Shown here: one piece after another, positions 9,147 through 18,902 of the stretch
Layout: each line of letters starts with the position of its first letter
Position numbering within the stretch: position 1 is the first letter of the stretch
NCBI RefSeq assembly: GCF_040954835.1
Contig: NW_027168341.1
Span: forward strand, 425,001 to 489,000
Origin: Lepisosteus oculatus
Taxonomy: Eukaryota > Chordata > Actinopteri > Semionotiformes > Lepisosteidae
Length of the DNA stretch: 64,000 nucleotides
Direction of reading: 5' to 3'
The notes under the pieces: model-generated
What the model was told of the DNA's origin: nothing
The model's database searches: none
The model's input: the letters and a program-made list of their open reading frames with translations, nothing else
Translations under genes and position numbers: made by a program

Positions 9147-10015
9147 TGTTACGACCCCAAGTGTCTAGGGGAAAAGGGGTGTAACATTTAGGATAATTCT
9201 TTTGGAAGCAGATGGGTTTTGGTGAGGGACTAGGAAGCGTGATAAGGGTAAGGAACTAGAGTGGTGCCAAAGAAAAGAAAATAAACAAAATGGAGCTGGC
9301 TAGGACAGTGAGGGAAAGCTAATCTGACTACAAAAGAAAACCAGAAACACACGGTCTTCTGCGTCTTCAACACCCTAGTTAACCTGCACTGACTACCCAA
9401 AACCATACAAGACAAATGGCACTCACCTTTACTAAACTAGTGTACTAATACAAAATTAACTAAGTGTGTAAGTGTACCCAACAACCTAAACTAACCTTAT
9501 ATACAAAAGTTCACACAAAAACACAAGTGAACCAGGAATACAAATAAGGAAAAACAAGAGTAATCAACAGGACAGGGTACAAAAGAACACATAAGTTGAA
9601 CATGTAACACTTGGGCAAGGTAAAGACAAATCAAGGATGAACACACAAACAAACGAAAGTACAAAGAAACTAATGTAAAACCAACAAAACAACAAAGCCG
9701 AAGCCATACGAAAATACACAAACACAAAGCAAAACAAACCAACAAACGAAGCCGAAGCAATAACAAGAAGCGAAGCGAAGCGAAGCGAAAACCAAAACCG
9801 AACGGGACCGAAGTCAAACAAAAGGCCTTTTCTTTCTGAAAGCCTCCATGTTATATAGTGAATAAAATGTGTTCTGATTGGCTGAAGGCTGATTGATGAT
9901 GACATCATATTGAAACAGTGGTGTGATGGTTGGCCAATGGGGAAGGGAGAACAATCAAGGGTCAGCAGTGTGGACATAACAGAAAAACACACAGAACACA
10001 CACTGGGACGTAACA
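9147..10015 (-). repeat. LTR of the Gmr1-like element (5' LTR)
   Basis: 869 bp, bounded by TGTTACGACC and GGGACGTAACA. It directly abuts a truncated 5S-headed SINE at 10016. No matching target-site duplication is seen between this outer edge and the edge at 6400. Confidence 0.9.
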
Positions 10016-10210
10016 GTGCCGGCGGGGGGGGCGCTCACCCTGAGGTCTGTACGGGTCCCAATGCCCCAGCATAGTGACGGAGACGCTGTGTTGTAAAAGG
10101 GTGCTGTCCTTTGGATGAGATGTAAAACCGAGGTCACAGCGCTCTGTGGTCATTAAAAATGACCACCAAAACCTTTGACAAAAGCTCTTGGTAATTGATG
10201 GTCTTCAATA
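10016..10210 (+). mobile_element. 5S-headed SINE, 3' part
   Basis: It contains the core CACCCTGAGGTCTG and the tail GCTGTCCTTTGGATGAGATG...GAGGTCACAGCGCTCTGTGG, typical of fish SINEs with an L2-like tail. The 5S head is missing, cut at the LTR edge. It belongs to an inverted tRNA-Ile cassette that follows. Confidence 0.75.
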
Positions 10211-10419
10211 ATGCTCCTCCTTTAGGTACATTTTAAATCAGCTGAAAAATGCTGTGAAATGGGGGGGCACTTCAGGCCAGTGTAGGATTTGGGTTACAAG
10301 AACCATGAAACTGCACGAGAAAGCCCGTACACTGAATTACACAGCTTTCTATTCAAAGGAGGACAAAAGAAATTCCCTGAGTTCGATTTTTTGCAGCACA
10401 GAGAGGACCACTGTCGTGA

Positions 10420-10493
10420 GGCCGATTAGCTCAGTGGGTTAGAGCGTGGTGCTAGTAACGCTAAGGTTGTGGGTTCAAGCCCTGTACGGGTTA
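10420..10493 (+). tRNA. tRNA-Ile-like gene with AGT (Thr) anticodon
   Basis: The 74-nt sequence matches tRNA-Ile-AAT over the whole body (GCCGATTAGCTCAGTGGG, TGGTGCTAGTAACGCTA). The anticodon loop reads CTAGTAA instead of CTAATAA, giving AGT, a threonine anticodon. The B box is GGGTTCAAGCCC. Acceptor pairs GGCCGAT with ACGGGTT include two G-T pairs and an A-C mismatch. A TTTT run follows at about 10498. It could be a degraded Ile gene or a chimeric-identity tRNA. Confidence 0.75.
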
Positions 10494-11160
10494 GGTCCTT
10501 TTCTCCTCTCTTACCAAAGCTGTTAGGTTCCTTTCTGTGGTGAGATGGGTTGTCATGCAACGCTGCCACATAGTGCCGACAGACAATTAAATGACAAAAA
10601 TGAAGAGAGTTAAAGCAGCTGGAGAGGTTCTCTTACAACTTTTGAGCTGACACAGTTTTGGAAAATGTTTCCTTCACGCTGCACTGTACCACATAGGCAG
10701 CCAAGAGTCTCCAAAACAAAACAGAATTGACAGTCATATAATGTCCATTAACCCCGGTTTTAAACGCAGCATCATGTCTGCCATCATAAGAATATGAGTC
10801 CAATATTTTAGAATATAGTCAGAATGACTTCTAACCTTACCTGTGGTGTCTTTAATCCCTATTGCTCAATGCATGGTGTACGTACTGCATACATGTGTCT
10901 TGAGAATGAGGAATGGGCCCCTGAGACAGTCATTTACCTGTTTCACAAATGATCGTATTTTACTAGAGATTCTGTTTGGGATTCAGATGTGCATTCGGAC
11001 AGCAATCCCTTTCAAAAAACGATACGTTCTGGATGAGGTCAGTGGTGCAGGAACACTGTATTTAGGATGTGTTTGCAGTTATTCTGTGTCTCTAGCTTCA
11101 ACACAGTGATATATATATATATGCTCACTGATTTTTTGGTACATCCCCAGGGCAATAATC
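10494..11160. repeat. Inverse copy of the tRNA-Ile cassette flank and dispersed block
   Basis: 10494-10770 is the inverse of 12550-13000, which flanks another tRNA-Ile. 10830-11160 matches the dispersed block at 21070-21300 and ends in a (TA)n run. I see no gene. Confidence 0.6.
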
Positions 11161-12060
11161 ATTATGAGGATTTTACCCTGTTTTTAACATAATAACAAAT
11201 TAAAATTGATTAAAACTAAGTTTGGAACACCAGGGAACATAAAAAATGATTTTTAGGAAAATCATGAGGTTCTCTGTGTCCTTTGCCTGCAAGGGGAGAA
11301 AGCTAGAATCCTTTGATTTTTCAAAATTTGAAAATAAACATCATATAACAACAGCTTTCATTCCTAGGAGTGAAAAACAACCATTTTTGAAGACATATTA
11401 GTTTCTAAAACACTGCAATAAAGTTAAAAACATCCGTTTTATATCACATTATTTTTTGTGAAATTAGTCATTTATTGCACTATTTTTAATAAAATCTCTA
11501 ATTAAAAGTGATTAAAATTAAGTTTGGAACAACAAGGAACACAAAAAAAAGATTTTAAGGAAAAAAATGATGTCTACTGTGCCAGGTGCCTGCAAGGGGA
11601 GAAAGCTAGAATCCTACCCAGGCTCCTGCAGCTCTGTCCTGGCTAAAGGAGGGTGAATCTATCCCCTTCAAAGCTCCATGAAAAAATGATATTTTTAAAT
11701 TTGAAAAAAAACATTATAGAACAACATCTCTTGGTCCACAGAGTGCAAAAATCCAACTTTGAAGAAAATCCATTGACTGATCCCCGAATCCTGAAGTTTC
11801 TTCGCATGATATCAAGCTTGCAACCACTTTCTGGAAAATGATAAAAAATGCCAAAAATGAAAAAAAAGTTATCAATTCTAGAGCCTAAGAGGAAAACAAG
11901 ACAAATGTATATCTCCAAATAATTTTATGTGCTTCAGAAGAGCCCAGGAAAGTTTTTTGCATACATGAAACCACGCCCGTTTGCACGTAAGCAGACATGG
12001 TTGCACACACGACTGCATGAAAGCACGCGTGCATGTGAAGTCATCCTGTTGAGCATTTGA
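11161..12060. repeat. AT-rich duplicated block with internal repeats
   Basis: The motif GCAAGGGGAGAAAGCTAGAA and its surroundings recur within the block about 310 bp apart. The block also occurs at 27990-28640 and, inverted and longer, at 45160-46640. The frames in it are AT-rich and not conserved as protein. Origin unknown; it could be an old noncoding mobile element or a satellite-like segment. Confidence 0.55.
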
Positions 12061-13004
12061 AAAGCCGCACCACGCCGCACTTGAAATAGCTCTTACATTA
12101 GTGGTAGACGCAGGAATCGCCTTTTTATTTACGCTCTTACCAACGCGATGGAAAACAAAACAAAGCAAAGCAGAGCAAAACAAAACGAACAAACGAAAAC
12201 CCTCACGTCCCGCACTTGCATATAACGCCGTTACGTGCCCAAGCGGTATTGTACGTCATCCTAGCACTGCACCCCGAGGCGTACGGTATATGGGATCGAG
12301 CACACGCCACGGATCGTCTCGAATCACTCCCTACAGCTGTGAGGCGCCTTGAAGCATGCACCCCCAACATTCTTCTTTGCGCATCTGTGAAAGGTAAACT
12401 CTTGGGCAAACTCTGAACCAGCTCTATGGAAACTAATCCGATTAGACGTTACTTTGACTCATCTTTTTACGCTCAGTGCTGGATTGCTCAAACTCCAGCT
12501 AGGCTTAGGGTTAGCATTCCCACGCTACTTAGACACTTTGTTTACGCTCAGTGCTGGATTTTGGGAACTTCAGGACGAGTGGGAATTTTCTCCTATCTGT
12601 CAATTCTGTTTTGTTTTGGAGACTCTTGGCTGCCTATGTTGTACAGTGCAGCGTGAAGGAAACATTTTCCAAAACTGTGTCAGCTCAAAAGTTGTAAGAA
12701 AACCTCTCCAGCTGCTTTAACTCTCTTCATTTTTGTCATTTAATGTGACACTCGATGTATAACTGGAGCCTCACATATGCAAATAACTTCCGCTTATTTT
12801 GACCATATTAAACATTGGAAATCCAACCACTTGCATTTGTGACACTTGATTTTGGCTCCACCTAAGACACTCTTAAATCTTCAAACACTTTTCTCTTCTC
12901 CCGCAACACTCTTGTCTGTCGGCACTACGTGGCAGCGTTGCATGACAACCCCTCTCACCACGGAAAGGAAGCTAACAGCTTTGGTAAGAGAGGAGAAAAG
13001 GACC
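12061..13004. repeat. tRNA cassette 5' part (Ser flank joined to Ile flank)
   Basis: 12061-12470 repeats the tRNA-Ser flank. 12471-13004 repeats the segment that precedes tRNA-Ile at 40512-41140. About 100 bp present in the 40.8-kb and 43.1-kb copies, including one arm of a hairpin, is absent here near 12785. No gene is seen. Confidence 0.65.
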
Positions 13005-13078
13005 CGGCCTGTACAGGGCTCGATCCCACGACCTTGGCGTTATTAGCACCACGCTCTAACCAACTGAGCTAACCGGCC
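13005..13078 (-). tRNA. tRNA-Ile (AAT)
   Basis: The minus strand begins GGCCGGTTAGCTCAGTTGG and has TGGTGCTAATAACGCCA with anticodon AAT, as in the vertebrate gene. Two departures are visible: the T loop reads GGGATCGAGCCC, and the discriminator is G instead of A. A TTTT run follows downstream. The altered B box may lower transcription. Confidence 0.85.
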
Positions 13079-13254
13079 TCACGACTGTGCTCCTCTCTGT
13101 GCTGCAAAAAATCGAACTCAGGGAATTTCTTTTGTCCTCCTTTGAATAGAAAGCCGTGTAATTCAGTGTACGGGCTTTCTCGTGCAGTTTCATGGTTCTT
13201 GTAACCCAAATCCTACACTGGCCTGAAGTGCCCCCCCATTTCACAGCATTTTTC

Positions 13255-13590
13255 AGCTGATTTAAAATGTACCTAAAGGAGAAGCATTATTGAAGACCAT
13301 CAATTACCAAGAGCTTTTGTCAAAGGTTTTGGTGGTCATTTTGAATGACCACAGAGCGCTGTGACCTCGGTTTTACATCTCATCCAAAAGACAGCGCCCT
13401 TTTACAACACAGCATCTCCGTCACTATACTGGGGCATTGGGACCCGCACAGACCTCAGGGTGAGCGCCCCACCGCCGGCACCATTAACACCGCTTCCAGC
13501 TGGAAACTTTGTTTTTCCCTGTAGCTCACCCTCATCCAGGTACTGACCTGGCTCACACCTGCTTAGCTTCAGTGGGTTTTCAGTTGCGAG
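13255..13590 (-). mobile_element. 5S-headed SINE between tRNA-Ile and tRNA-Gly
   Basis: On the minus strand a 5S-like head (GAAGCTAAGCAGG, AGTACCTGGATGAGGG) is followed by a core with CACCCTGAGGTCTG and a tail with TTTGGATGAGATG and GACCACC. It sits at the same place in every cassette copy (41395, 43610), so it was fixed before the cassette multiplied. Confidence 0.75.
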
Positions 13591-13635
13591 TTGCAAGGGG
13601 ATGCAAGTGATGGAACCGCTCGCTGCAAAAGCCAC

Positions 13636-13706
13636 TGCATTGGCCGGGAATTGAACCCGAGCCTCCACCGTGGCAGGTGAGAATTCTACCACTGAACCAC
13701 CAATGC
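13636..13706 (-). tRNA. tRNA-Gly (GCC)
   Basis: 71 nt on the minus strand. The acceptor GCATTGG/CCAATGC is perfect. The B box GGGTTCAATTCCC is well kept. The anticodon loop holds GCC, but the anticodon stem CTCAC/GGTGG has two mismatches. It is less likely to be functional than the copy at 41774. Confidence 0.85.
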
Positions 13707-13918
13707 TCAGTGCCTGAGCCTTCAAAAAAGACGCTTTTTGGTGCTCTGTGCAAAACGCGTCGACATCTGCTTCCAGCTGCAAAATGCCATTCGCGGACGC
13801 TGAATAATTTATTTCCAAGGCAGCGGGTACAAGCGATTGGGCGTTTTAAAACCACCAGGAACAGCAAAGAGGCGCGCTTCTTTGCTTGCGCCGGAACACA
13901 CCGACTGGAGACGGACAA

Positions 13919-14000
13919 CGTAGTCGGCAGGATTCGAACCTGCGCGGGGAGACCCCAATGGATTTCTACTCCATCGCCTTAACCACTCGGCCACGACTAC
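13919..14000 (-). tRNA. tRNA-Ser (AGA)
   Basis: 82 nt on the minus strand with full GTAGTCG/CGACTAC acceptor, A box, long variable arm and B box GGTTCGAATCC. The anticodon loop is GTAGAAA: AGA is kept, with G instead of C at position 32. It otherwise equals vertebrate tRNA-Ser-AGA. Confidence 0.9.
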
Positions 14001-14815
14001 AGCAAGCTCCACCGCCGCTGCGTTCTTGCTACAATCTTACCTGGATCGCGAGGCGCCAGCGGAAGCCTATTTCAAAGTCGTTCTCCGTTTCAAAAAAACA
14101 TTTCCAAAATACAAGCCTTGCAGACAGACACGCCTCAGAGGACTTAAGGGTGGCTTCATGTCGGAATGATAAAGTCTCCCCGTCCGGACATGAAAATGCC
14201 ACTTTGTTACACACAAAAAAAGAATCAACAACAGAGAAATGCCCACAAGCATTTGAAAAGCCGCACCACGTCGCACTTGAAATAGCTCTTATATTAGTGG
14301 TAGACGCAGGAATCGCCTTTTTATTTACGCTCTTACCAACGCGATGGAAAGCAAAACAAAGCAAAGCAGAGCAAAACAAAACGAACAAACGAAAACCCTC
14401 ACGTCCTGCACTTGCATATAACGCCGTTACGTGCCCAAGCGATATTGTACGTCATCCTAGCACTGCACCCCGGGTCGTACGGTATATGGGAACGAGCACA
14501 CGCCACGAAATGCCCACAACAGCTATACACAGAAAACATGCAGGACACTGCTCATGATGTTTCCCGAGCCGAAACAGTGCGTTTTTCCAAGCCGATCGTG
14601 TAAAGACGTTCAACTTTGTAACTACTGCACGCACAGGAAGCAGAATAAATTCCTCTTTTCAAACTGTCAAAGGTTTGCTTTGCGAATGCTGCAGGACATC
14701 GCACAATCTCTTTTGAACGGGGACAAACCATTTCTTATGGGGCGCATTAAGTACAGACGTTTAAAAAGCTCCACTCATGCCGACGATGCAGCATGAAGAA
14801 GCGCAACCTAACGTT
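14001..14815. repeat. tRNA-Ser flank and adjoining block
   Basis: 14001-14516 repeats 3719-4230. 14517-14815 repeats 4450-4760. The junction removes about 220 bp present between them in the copy at 4230-4450. No gene is seen. Confidence 0.65.
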
Positions 14816-15003
14816 TGACAGACAAAAGCCGGGCGCCGCTACGAGCAATATGAAATCAAACTGACAGCACACGGCGTTTCGCGCTGACTCAAAAGTGATT
14901 TCGACTGACGCTGTTCTCTGCAGAACGCTGAAAGAGCTAAAGAGCGTTTCTGTTGAGACGTAACAAGCGCGTTTCTTTCTACCATGATGTTACCATGACA
15001 AAA
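14816..15003. other. Unique stretch downstream of U4
   Basis: This moderately GC-rich sequence has no copy that I can find in the window. It contains the short inverted pair GCGTTTC...GAAACGC-like motifs but nothing I recognise as an RNA gene. Confidence 0.3.
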
Positions 15004-15016
15004 TCTGTCTTTTAAC
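15004..15016 (-). terminator. snRNA 3' box of the U4 gene
   Basis: On the minus strand GTTAAAAGACAGA lies 7 bases after the U4 terminal stem-loop. It fits the vertebrate snRNA 3'-box pattern GTTT-N-AAARNNAGA closely. Confidence 0.6.
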
Positions 15017-15023
15017 ACCTTGC

Positions 15024-15169
15024 TCAGTCTCTGACGAGACTGTCAAAAATTGCTTTCGCCGATTGCATTGCAAACCAGCGGAAGCGGGGTATTGGGAAAA
15101 GTTTTCAACTAGCAATAATCGCGCCTCAGCTAAACCTCACAGGCTACGATACTGCCACTGCGCAAAGCT
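15024..15169 (-). ncRNA. U4 spliceosomal snRNA
   Basis: U4 pairs with U6 before spliceosome activation. The minus strand begins AGCTTTGCGCAGTGGCAGTA, continues with TCGTAGCC and the GAGGCGCGATTATTGCTA region (stem II and the U6-pairing segment), then AACTTTTCCCAATACCCCGC, an Sm site CAATTTTTGACAG and a terminal stem-loop AGTCTC...GAGACT. The length of 146 nt equals vertebrate U4. The 5' stem-loop and U6-pairing bases look intact; the central domain differs from human. The upstream region is short: the 3' end of U5 copy C is only about 115 bp away, so no distal element at -220 can be its own. It is probably a variant or relic in an snRNA cluster. Confidence 0.88.
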
Positions 15170-15284
15170 GACGGTTGCCAGGCAACCGCGGGGATCCTAT
15201 GGAAATCGTTATCAATCGTCTCATGGCATGTCGTTGCTGAAATGCTTCATATTTGTGTTTTCTCTCTTTGACCAGCCCAGCTGC

Positions 15285-15401
15285 GCTCCACCCGAAGGCA
15301 GGGAAGCACAAAAATTGTATGGAACTCATTCATGCTCCTCTCCACGGAAATCTTTAGTAAAAAGCGAAAGATTTGTACTAGATGAAGAGAAACCAGAGTG
15401 C
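15285..15401 (-). ncRNA. U5 spliceosomal snRNA, copy C
   Basis: Layout as in copy A, with stems, Sm site CAATTTTTG and 3' stem-loop. Loop I reads CGCTTTTTACTAAAG, with T in place of a C next to the invariant U tract. The segment CTAGTACAAATCTTTCG is the closest of the four copies to human U5. The octamer-like site and ZNF143-like motif are kept about 220 bp upstream, near 15620. Confidence 0.83.
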
Positions 15402-15790
15402 ATGGCTGAACAGCTGTAGGAGCCCAGGCCGCCTTCAAGGCCTCTGCCCTGCCGGTCGTGGTTGGCAATGCACCTGGCCTTACAAATGAGCCAGTGGGGC
15501 CCGTTCAGCTCCGGGCTCATCGCCTGCGGCTCTCGGCTTGCGGGCGTGCCCAATCCGTGCGATAACTCGGAAAACACCCGGCCACACTGTGCCGGAAACG
15601 ACGCACTCTGGGAAGCCGCTATGCAAAGCGAGGTCCCATATCCCCTGCAGCCGGACACTTCCCGCCCCCCAAAGAAAAGAGCGCCAATCAGACAGGCGGA
15701 GACCGAGGACTCGCAGAGCAGACAGCCACAGTCGCCATAACAAGAGCGATAGCGAGCGTTTTTGTTTTCTCTCTTTGACCAGCCCAGCTG

Positions 15791-15908
15791 CACCTTACCC
15801 GAAAGCAGGGAAGCACAAAAATTGCATGGAACTCATTCATGCTCCTCTCCACGGAAATCTTTAGTAAACGGCGAAACATTTGTACGAGATGAAGAAAAAC
15901 CAGAGTGC
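15791..15908 (-). ncRNA. U5 spliceosomal snRNA, copy D
   Basis: Same layout, about 507 bp upstream of copy C. Loop I reads CGCCGTTTACTAAAG: a G interrupts the U tract that contacts exon ends. The Sm site is intact, and the 3' stem-loop is weaker (GGTAAGGTG side). The octamer-like site is kept near 16125. The loop-I change makes normal U5 function doubtful. Confidence 0.8.
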
Positions 15909-16254
15909 GTGGCTGCACAGCTTCAGGAGCCCAGGCCGCCTTCAAAGCCTCTGATCTGCCGGTCGTGGTTGGTAATGCACCTGGCCTTACTAATGAGCCA
16001 GTGGGGCCCGTTCAGCTCCGAGCTCATCGCCTGCGGCTCTCGGCTTGCGGGCGTGCCCAATCCGTGCGATAACTCGGAAAACACCCGGCCACAGTGTGCA
16101 GGAAACGATGCACTCTGGGAAGCCGCTATGCAAAGCGAGGTCCCAAGATCCCCTGCGGCCGGACACTTCCCGCCCCCCAAAGAAAAGAGCGCCAATCAGA
16201 CGGCCAGAGACCGAGGACACGCAGAGCAGACGGCCACAATCGCCATAATAAGAG

Positions 16255-16275
16255 CCTAACCCTAACCCTAACCCT
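16255..16275. repeat. Interstitial telomeric repeat
   Basis: CCTAACCCTAACCCTAACCC plus one T, about 3.5 units of the vertebrate telomere repeat, lies exactly at the junction between the U5 array and a tRNA-Gly cassette flank. The paralogous flank at 44590-44620 has no such repeat. Confidence 0.85.
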
Positions 16276-16471
16276 CGGAAATCTGTGGCGTTTAGCGTGA
16301 CATAGTCTTGCAGGCATCGTGCTGTCTCACTGCAATACTATACCGCTGGAGGAAACAGTCCATCTGGCCATGAAACTCATTTGAACGTCTAGCTACAGCA
16401 ACTAACTATATCATGATTTATTCAGGATGTGCGGAATCAGCACGTCCCGGAGACAGCTTCCGAAATCGTGA
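16276..16471. other. tRNA-Gly 5' flank
   Basis: It matches the inverse of 44415-44610, which flanks the other tRNA-Gly(TCC). No gene is seen. Confidence 0.6.
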
Positions 16472-16486
16472 GCATTCTCTGGTGGT

Positions 16487-18080
16487 AGGGGCGTTCAAGA
16501 TGGCGCTCAGGTGGGAGGTAAAGTTTAGTGGTTCAGGAGTTTTTTTGAGTTTTTCATGACCTGAATGTTAATTTTTGCTTTTTTTGACTACTGAAAAATA
16601 AGGACTTAACAGTAGTTGTTTAAACTTCAGTTATAACTGAAAGAAAAAAAAATGATTTTTTTTAGGTTTAAGAATTTCGATATGAGTAACACTGGGAAAA
16701 GAAAAGAGAGTGCTGGGTCTTCGAAGGAGAAGTTTAAGAAACCTCAATCGTATATGTATAGCACTACAAGAAAATTGATGGCAACTAAAGGGAAAAGTGA
16801 AGCAGCTGGAGGGGACGTGGAAAGAGTGCTGGAGATGCGCTCGTACGCGAGCGTTCGCAGCCCAAGTGAGACTCAGCTGCCAGAGGAAGAGCCGGAGTCC
16901 CTGCCCAGCACACCTGTGAAAACCCCGGCAGCCAAGAGAGGAAGGGGCGACCTGACGCTGGAGGAGCTCCAGACCAACATCTTCAACATGATGGCACAGA
17001 GCATGGGTGAGCTGAAGGAAATGATTTGATCTAATACAGTCGCAATCGAAAGTCTTAAAAAGTCCATGGACTGTGTGTTTAAAGAGGTTGAAGACTTAAA
17101 GAGTGAAGTAAAAGTTCTTAAACAAGTAAATACCAAACAAGAAAAGCATATTAAAGAACTTGAATTGAAAGTGAACGATGTAGATAGATACCATCGATGA
17201 TGGAATTTAAAATTATTTGGAGTTAAAGAGGAACATGATAAGGACCTTGTTGCAACAGTGAAGGGTATCTGTAAAAGGACCCTGCCAGACCAGGAGGACG
17301 TAATATCGGCCATTGACTTTGTTCACAGGCTCGGGAGAGCGAACATGTCTGGGCAAGTGCGCCCCAGATCGATTATAATACAGTTCACCAAGATGACGGC
17401 GAGGGACATGCTGTGGCGAGCGGCGAGGGGGAATGAGTATTTGAATGGGAACAAACTGAGGTTTGCAGAGGACCTGTCTGCCGCGGACAGGAGCACCAGG
17501 AACCAGCTGTGGCCCCAGGTTGAAGCTGCCAGAAGAGAGGGGAGGAGAGCCTACTTTGTGGGAGCGAGGGCCTTTGTGGACGGGAAGGAGATTTGCTCCC
17601 AGTGACTGCTCAGTTAATGATTATGTTTGGTTATATTTGTTATACCAGTATATACTAGTGTTTCTTTAGTGTTAGTTTGGAATGGTGTAGTTAAGTGTTA
17701 AGGACTGTTATAGTTCTGGTTCTTTGAAAAACTCAATAGTTTAGACAGTCTTAGAGTTAGTTATTTGCTTTTGTGTATGTCTTTTTCATGAATGCCAGAG
17801 GTACTCGAAATGTTGTTAAAAGAAAAACTGTGTGCTGAGTTTTATTTTTTACAGGAAACGCATGCATGTTGAAACTAAAGTTTATAAATAATTGAGAAAT
17901 ATTAAAGCAAGGAAAATATGATACGTGTAAAATATACAATTTGATCACATAATTACTTAATTACCTCTGGTAGTTAAATGCTTTTTTCTGCTGCGTTTTT
18001 TTTCTCTTGTACATGACTCTGATCCTCTTGTTGTATTTGTATTTGTAAATTCTATGTTTAATAAAAAAAAATTAAAAAAA
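16487..18080 (+). mobile_element. L1-type LINE, internally deleted
   Basis: It starts with a GGGGCGTTCAAGATGGC 5' end, carries an ORF1, then a remnant of the ORF2 start (an NARGTRNVVKR-like segment and FYFLQETHA, the latter in another frame) and an A-rich 3' end after AATAAA. Most of ORF2 is missing. A 15-bp target duplication GCATTCTCTGGTGGT flanks it at 16472-16486 and 18081-18095. The uninterrupted site is at 44415-44430 on the other strand. Confidence 0.85.
16652..17605 (+). pseudogene. L1 ORF1 protein, with two in-frame stops
   Basis: L1 ORF1 is an RNA-binding chaperone. The frame encodes a basic N-terminus (MSNTGKRKESAGSSKEKFK), a coiled-coil stretch (LKKSMDCVFKEVEDLKSEVK), then NLKLFGVKE as in the RNA-recognition domain, and a C-terminal domain with LRFAEDLSAADRSTRNQLWP. 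Two TGA codons, at 17027 and 17198, interrupt one continuous frame. Each could derive from CGA by CpG decay; the second falls where L1 proteins usually have an R before WNL. Confidence 0.8.
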
Positions 18081-18119
18081 GCATTCTCTGGTGGTGTCCT
18101 GTAGGCTTCCTGTGGGTGT

Positions 18120-18191
18120 GCGTTGGTGGTATAGTGGTGAGCATAGCTGCCTTCCAAGCAGTTGACCCGGGTTCGATTCCCGGCCAACGCA
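18120..18191 (+). tRNA. tRNA-Gly (TCC)
   Basis: 72 nt identical in all key parts to vertebrate tRNA-Gly-TCC: acceptor GCGTTGG/CCAACGC, A box TGGTATAGTGG, anticodon loop CTTCCAA, B box GGGTTCGATTCCC. A TTTT run follows at about 18201. Everything looks intact. An L1 is inserted about 40 bp upstream. Confidence 0.95.
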
Positions 18192-18760
18192 GTGGCGAAT
18201 GTTTTCAAATGCCATCATGAGCCTTGGATTGTGACTAGCAAAGCGAAGCCTTTTGAAAGAGCTAAAGCACTGAAAAACGGAATTGAGGGAGAATCTTACA
18301 GGGGATTCTGAGCGGTGTCTGCATACACGCAGTCCGATACGGGTGCTGAAAGCTTGAGCTACTCTCAATGTCATGCTGGCTTTCCCCGGAGTAAATCTGT
18401 TACATTGAAAGAATGCTTCTCGCAGGTTCAAAAAGGGACCCTTGTTAATTGGAGAAATCAATGATTTCGAATGAATTCTGTATGCGTTAAAAGACAGCTA
18501 TACACAGAAAACATGCAGGACACTGCTCATGATGTTTCCCGAGCCAAAACACAGTGCGTTTTTTCAAGCCATCTGACAAAGCCCGCCCACTGAAAACTGC
18601 AGCAGATCGTGTAAAGACGTTCAACTTTGTAACTACTGCACGCACAGGAAGCAGAATAAATTCCTCTTTTCAAACTGTCAAAGGTTTGCTTTACGAACGC
18701 CGCAGGACATCGCACAATCTCTTTTGAACAGGGACAAACGATTTCTTATGGGGCGCAGTA
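18192..18760. repeat. tRNA-Gly 3' flank and duplicated block
   Basis: 18192-18320 matches the inverse of 44185-44313. 18425-18760 repeats 4370-4720. No gene is seen. At 18757-18800 a short inverse piece of the U4-like relic (GAGCAGTGACAGTAACAG on the minus strand) is attached. Confidence 0.6.
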
Positions 18761-18902
18761 AGTACTGTTACTGTCACTGCTCGATACCGACGTTGGCCTA
18801 CTATACCATGTTCAGCCACTGCTAGAAAATGTACGGCTCTAGCACCAGAGCAAACAACAGGAGGGCCGATGTCGAACAGGCACACGTGTCAGACATGGAG
18901 AG

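Larger units (their letters stand above)
6400..10015 (-). mobile_element. Gmr1-like Ty3/Gypsy LTR retrotransposon, incomplete fossil
   Basis: Two direct LTRs (6400-7272 and 9147-10015) flank about 1.9 kb. Read on the minus strand the parts are LTR, primer binding site, a gag region (about 7340-9020) with a SCAN-like capsid segment, a zinc knuckle CFYCHKRGHIIADC, a protease-like DTGA motif, a polypurine tract and the second LTR. No reverse transcriptase, RNase H or integrase is seen, so the element is not autonomous, and the coding part is also broken. The SCAN-type gag points to the Gmr1-like group. The two LTRs differ by a few percent by eye, so it is moderately old. Confidence 0.85.

Noticed and set aside
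11643-11918. A 91-codon frame repeated at 45333-45617
   Set aside because: AT-rich frame in a noncoding duplicated block, rich in F and K runs, with no recognisable domain.
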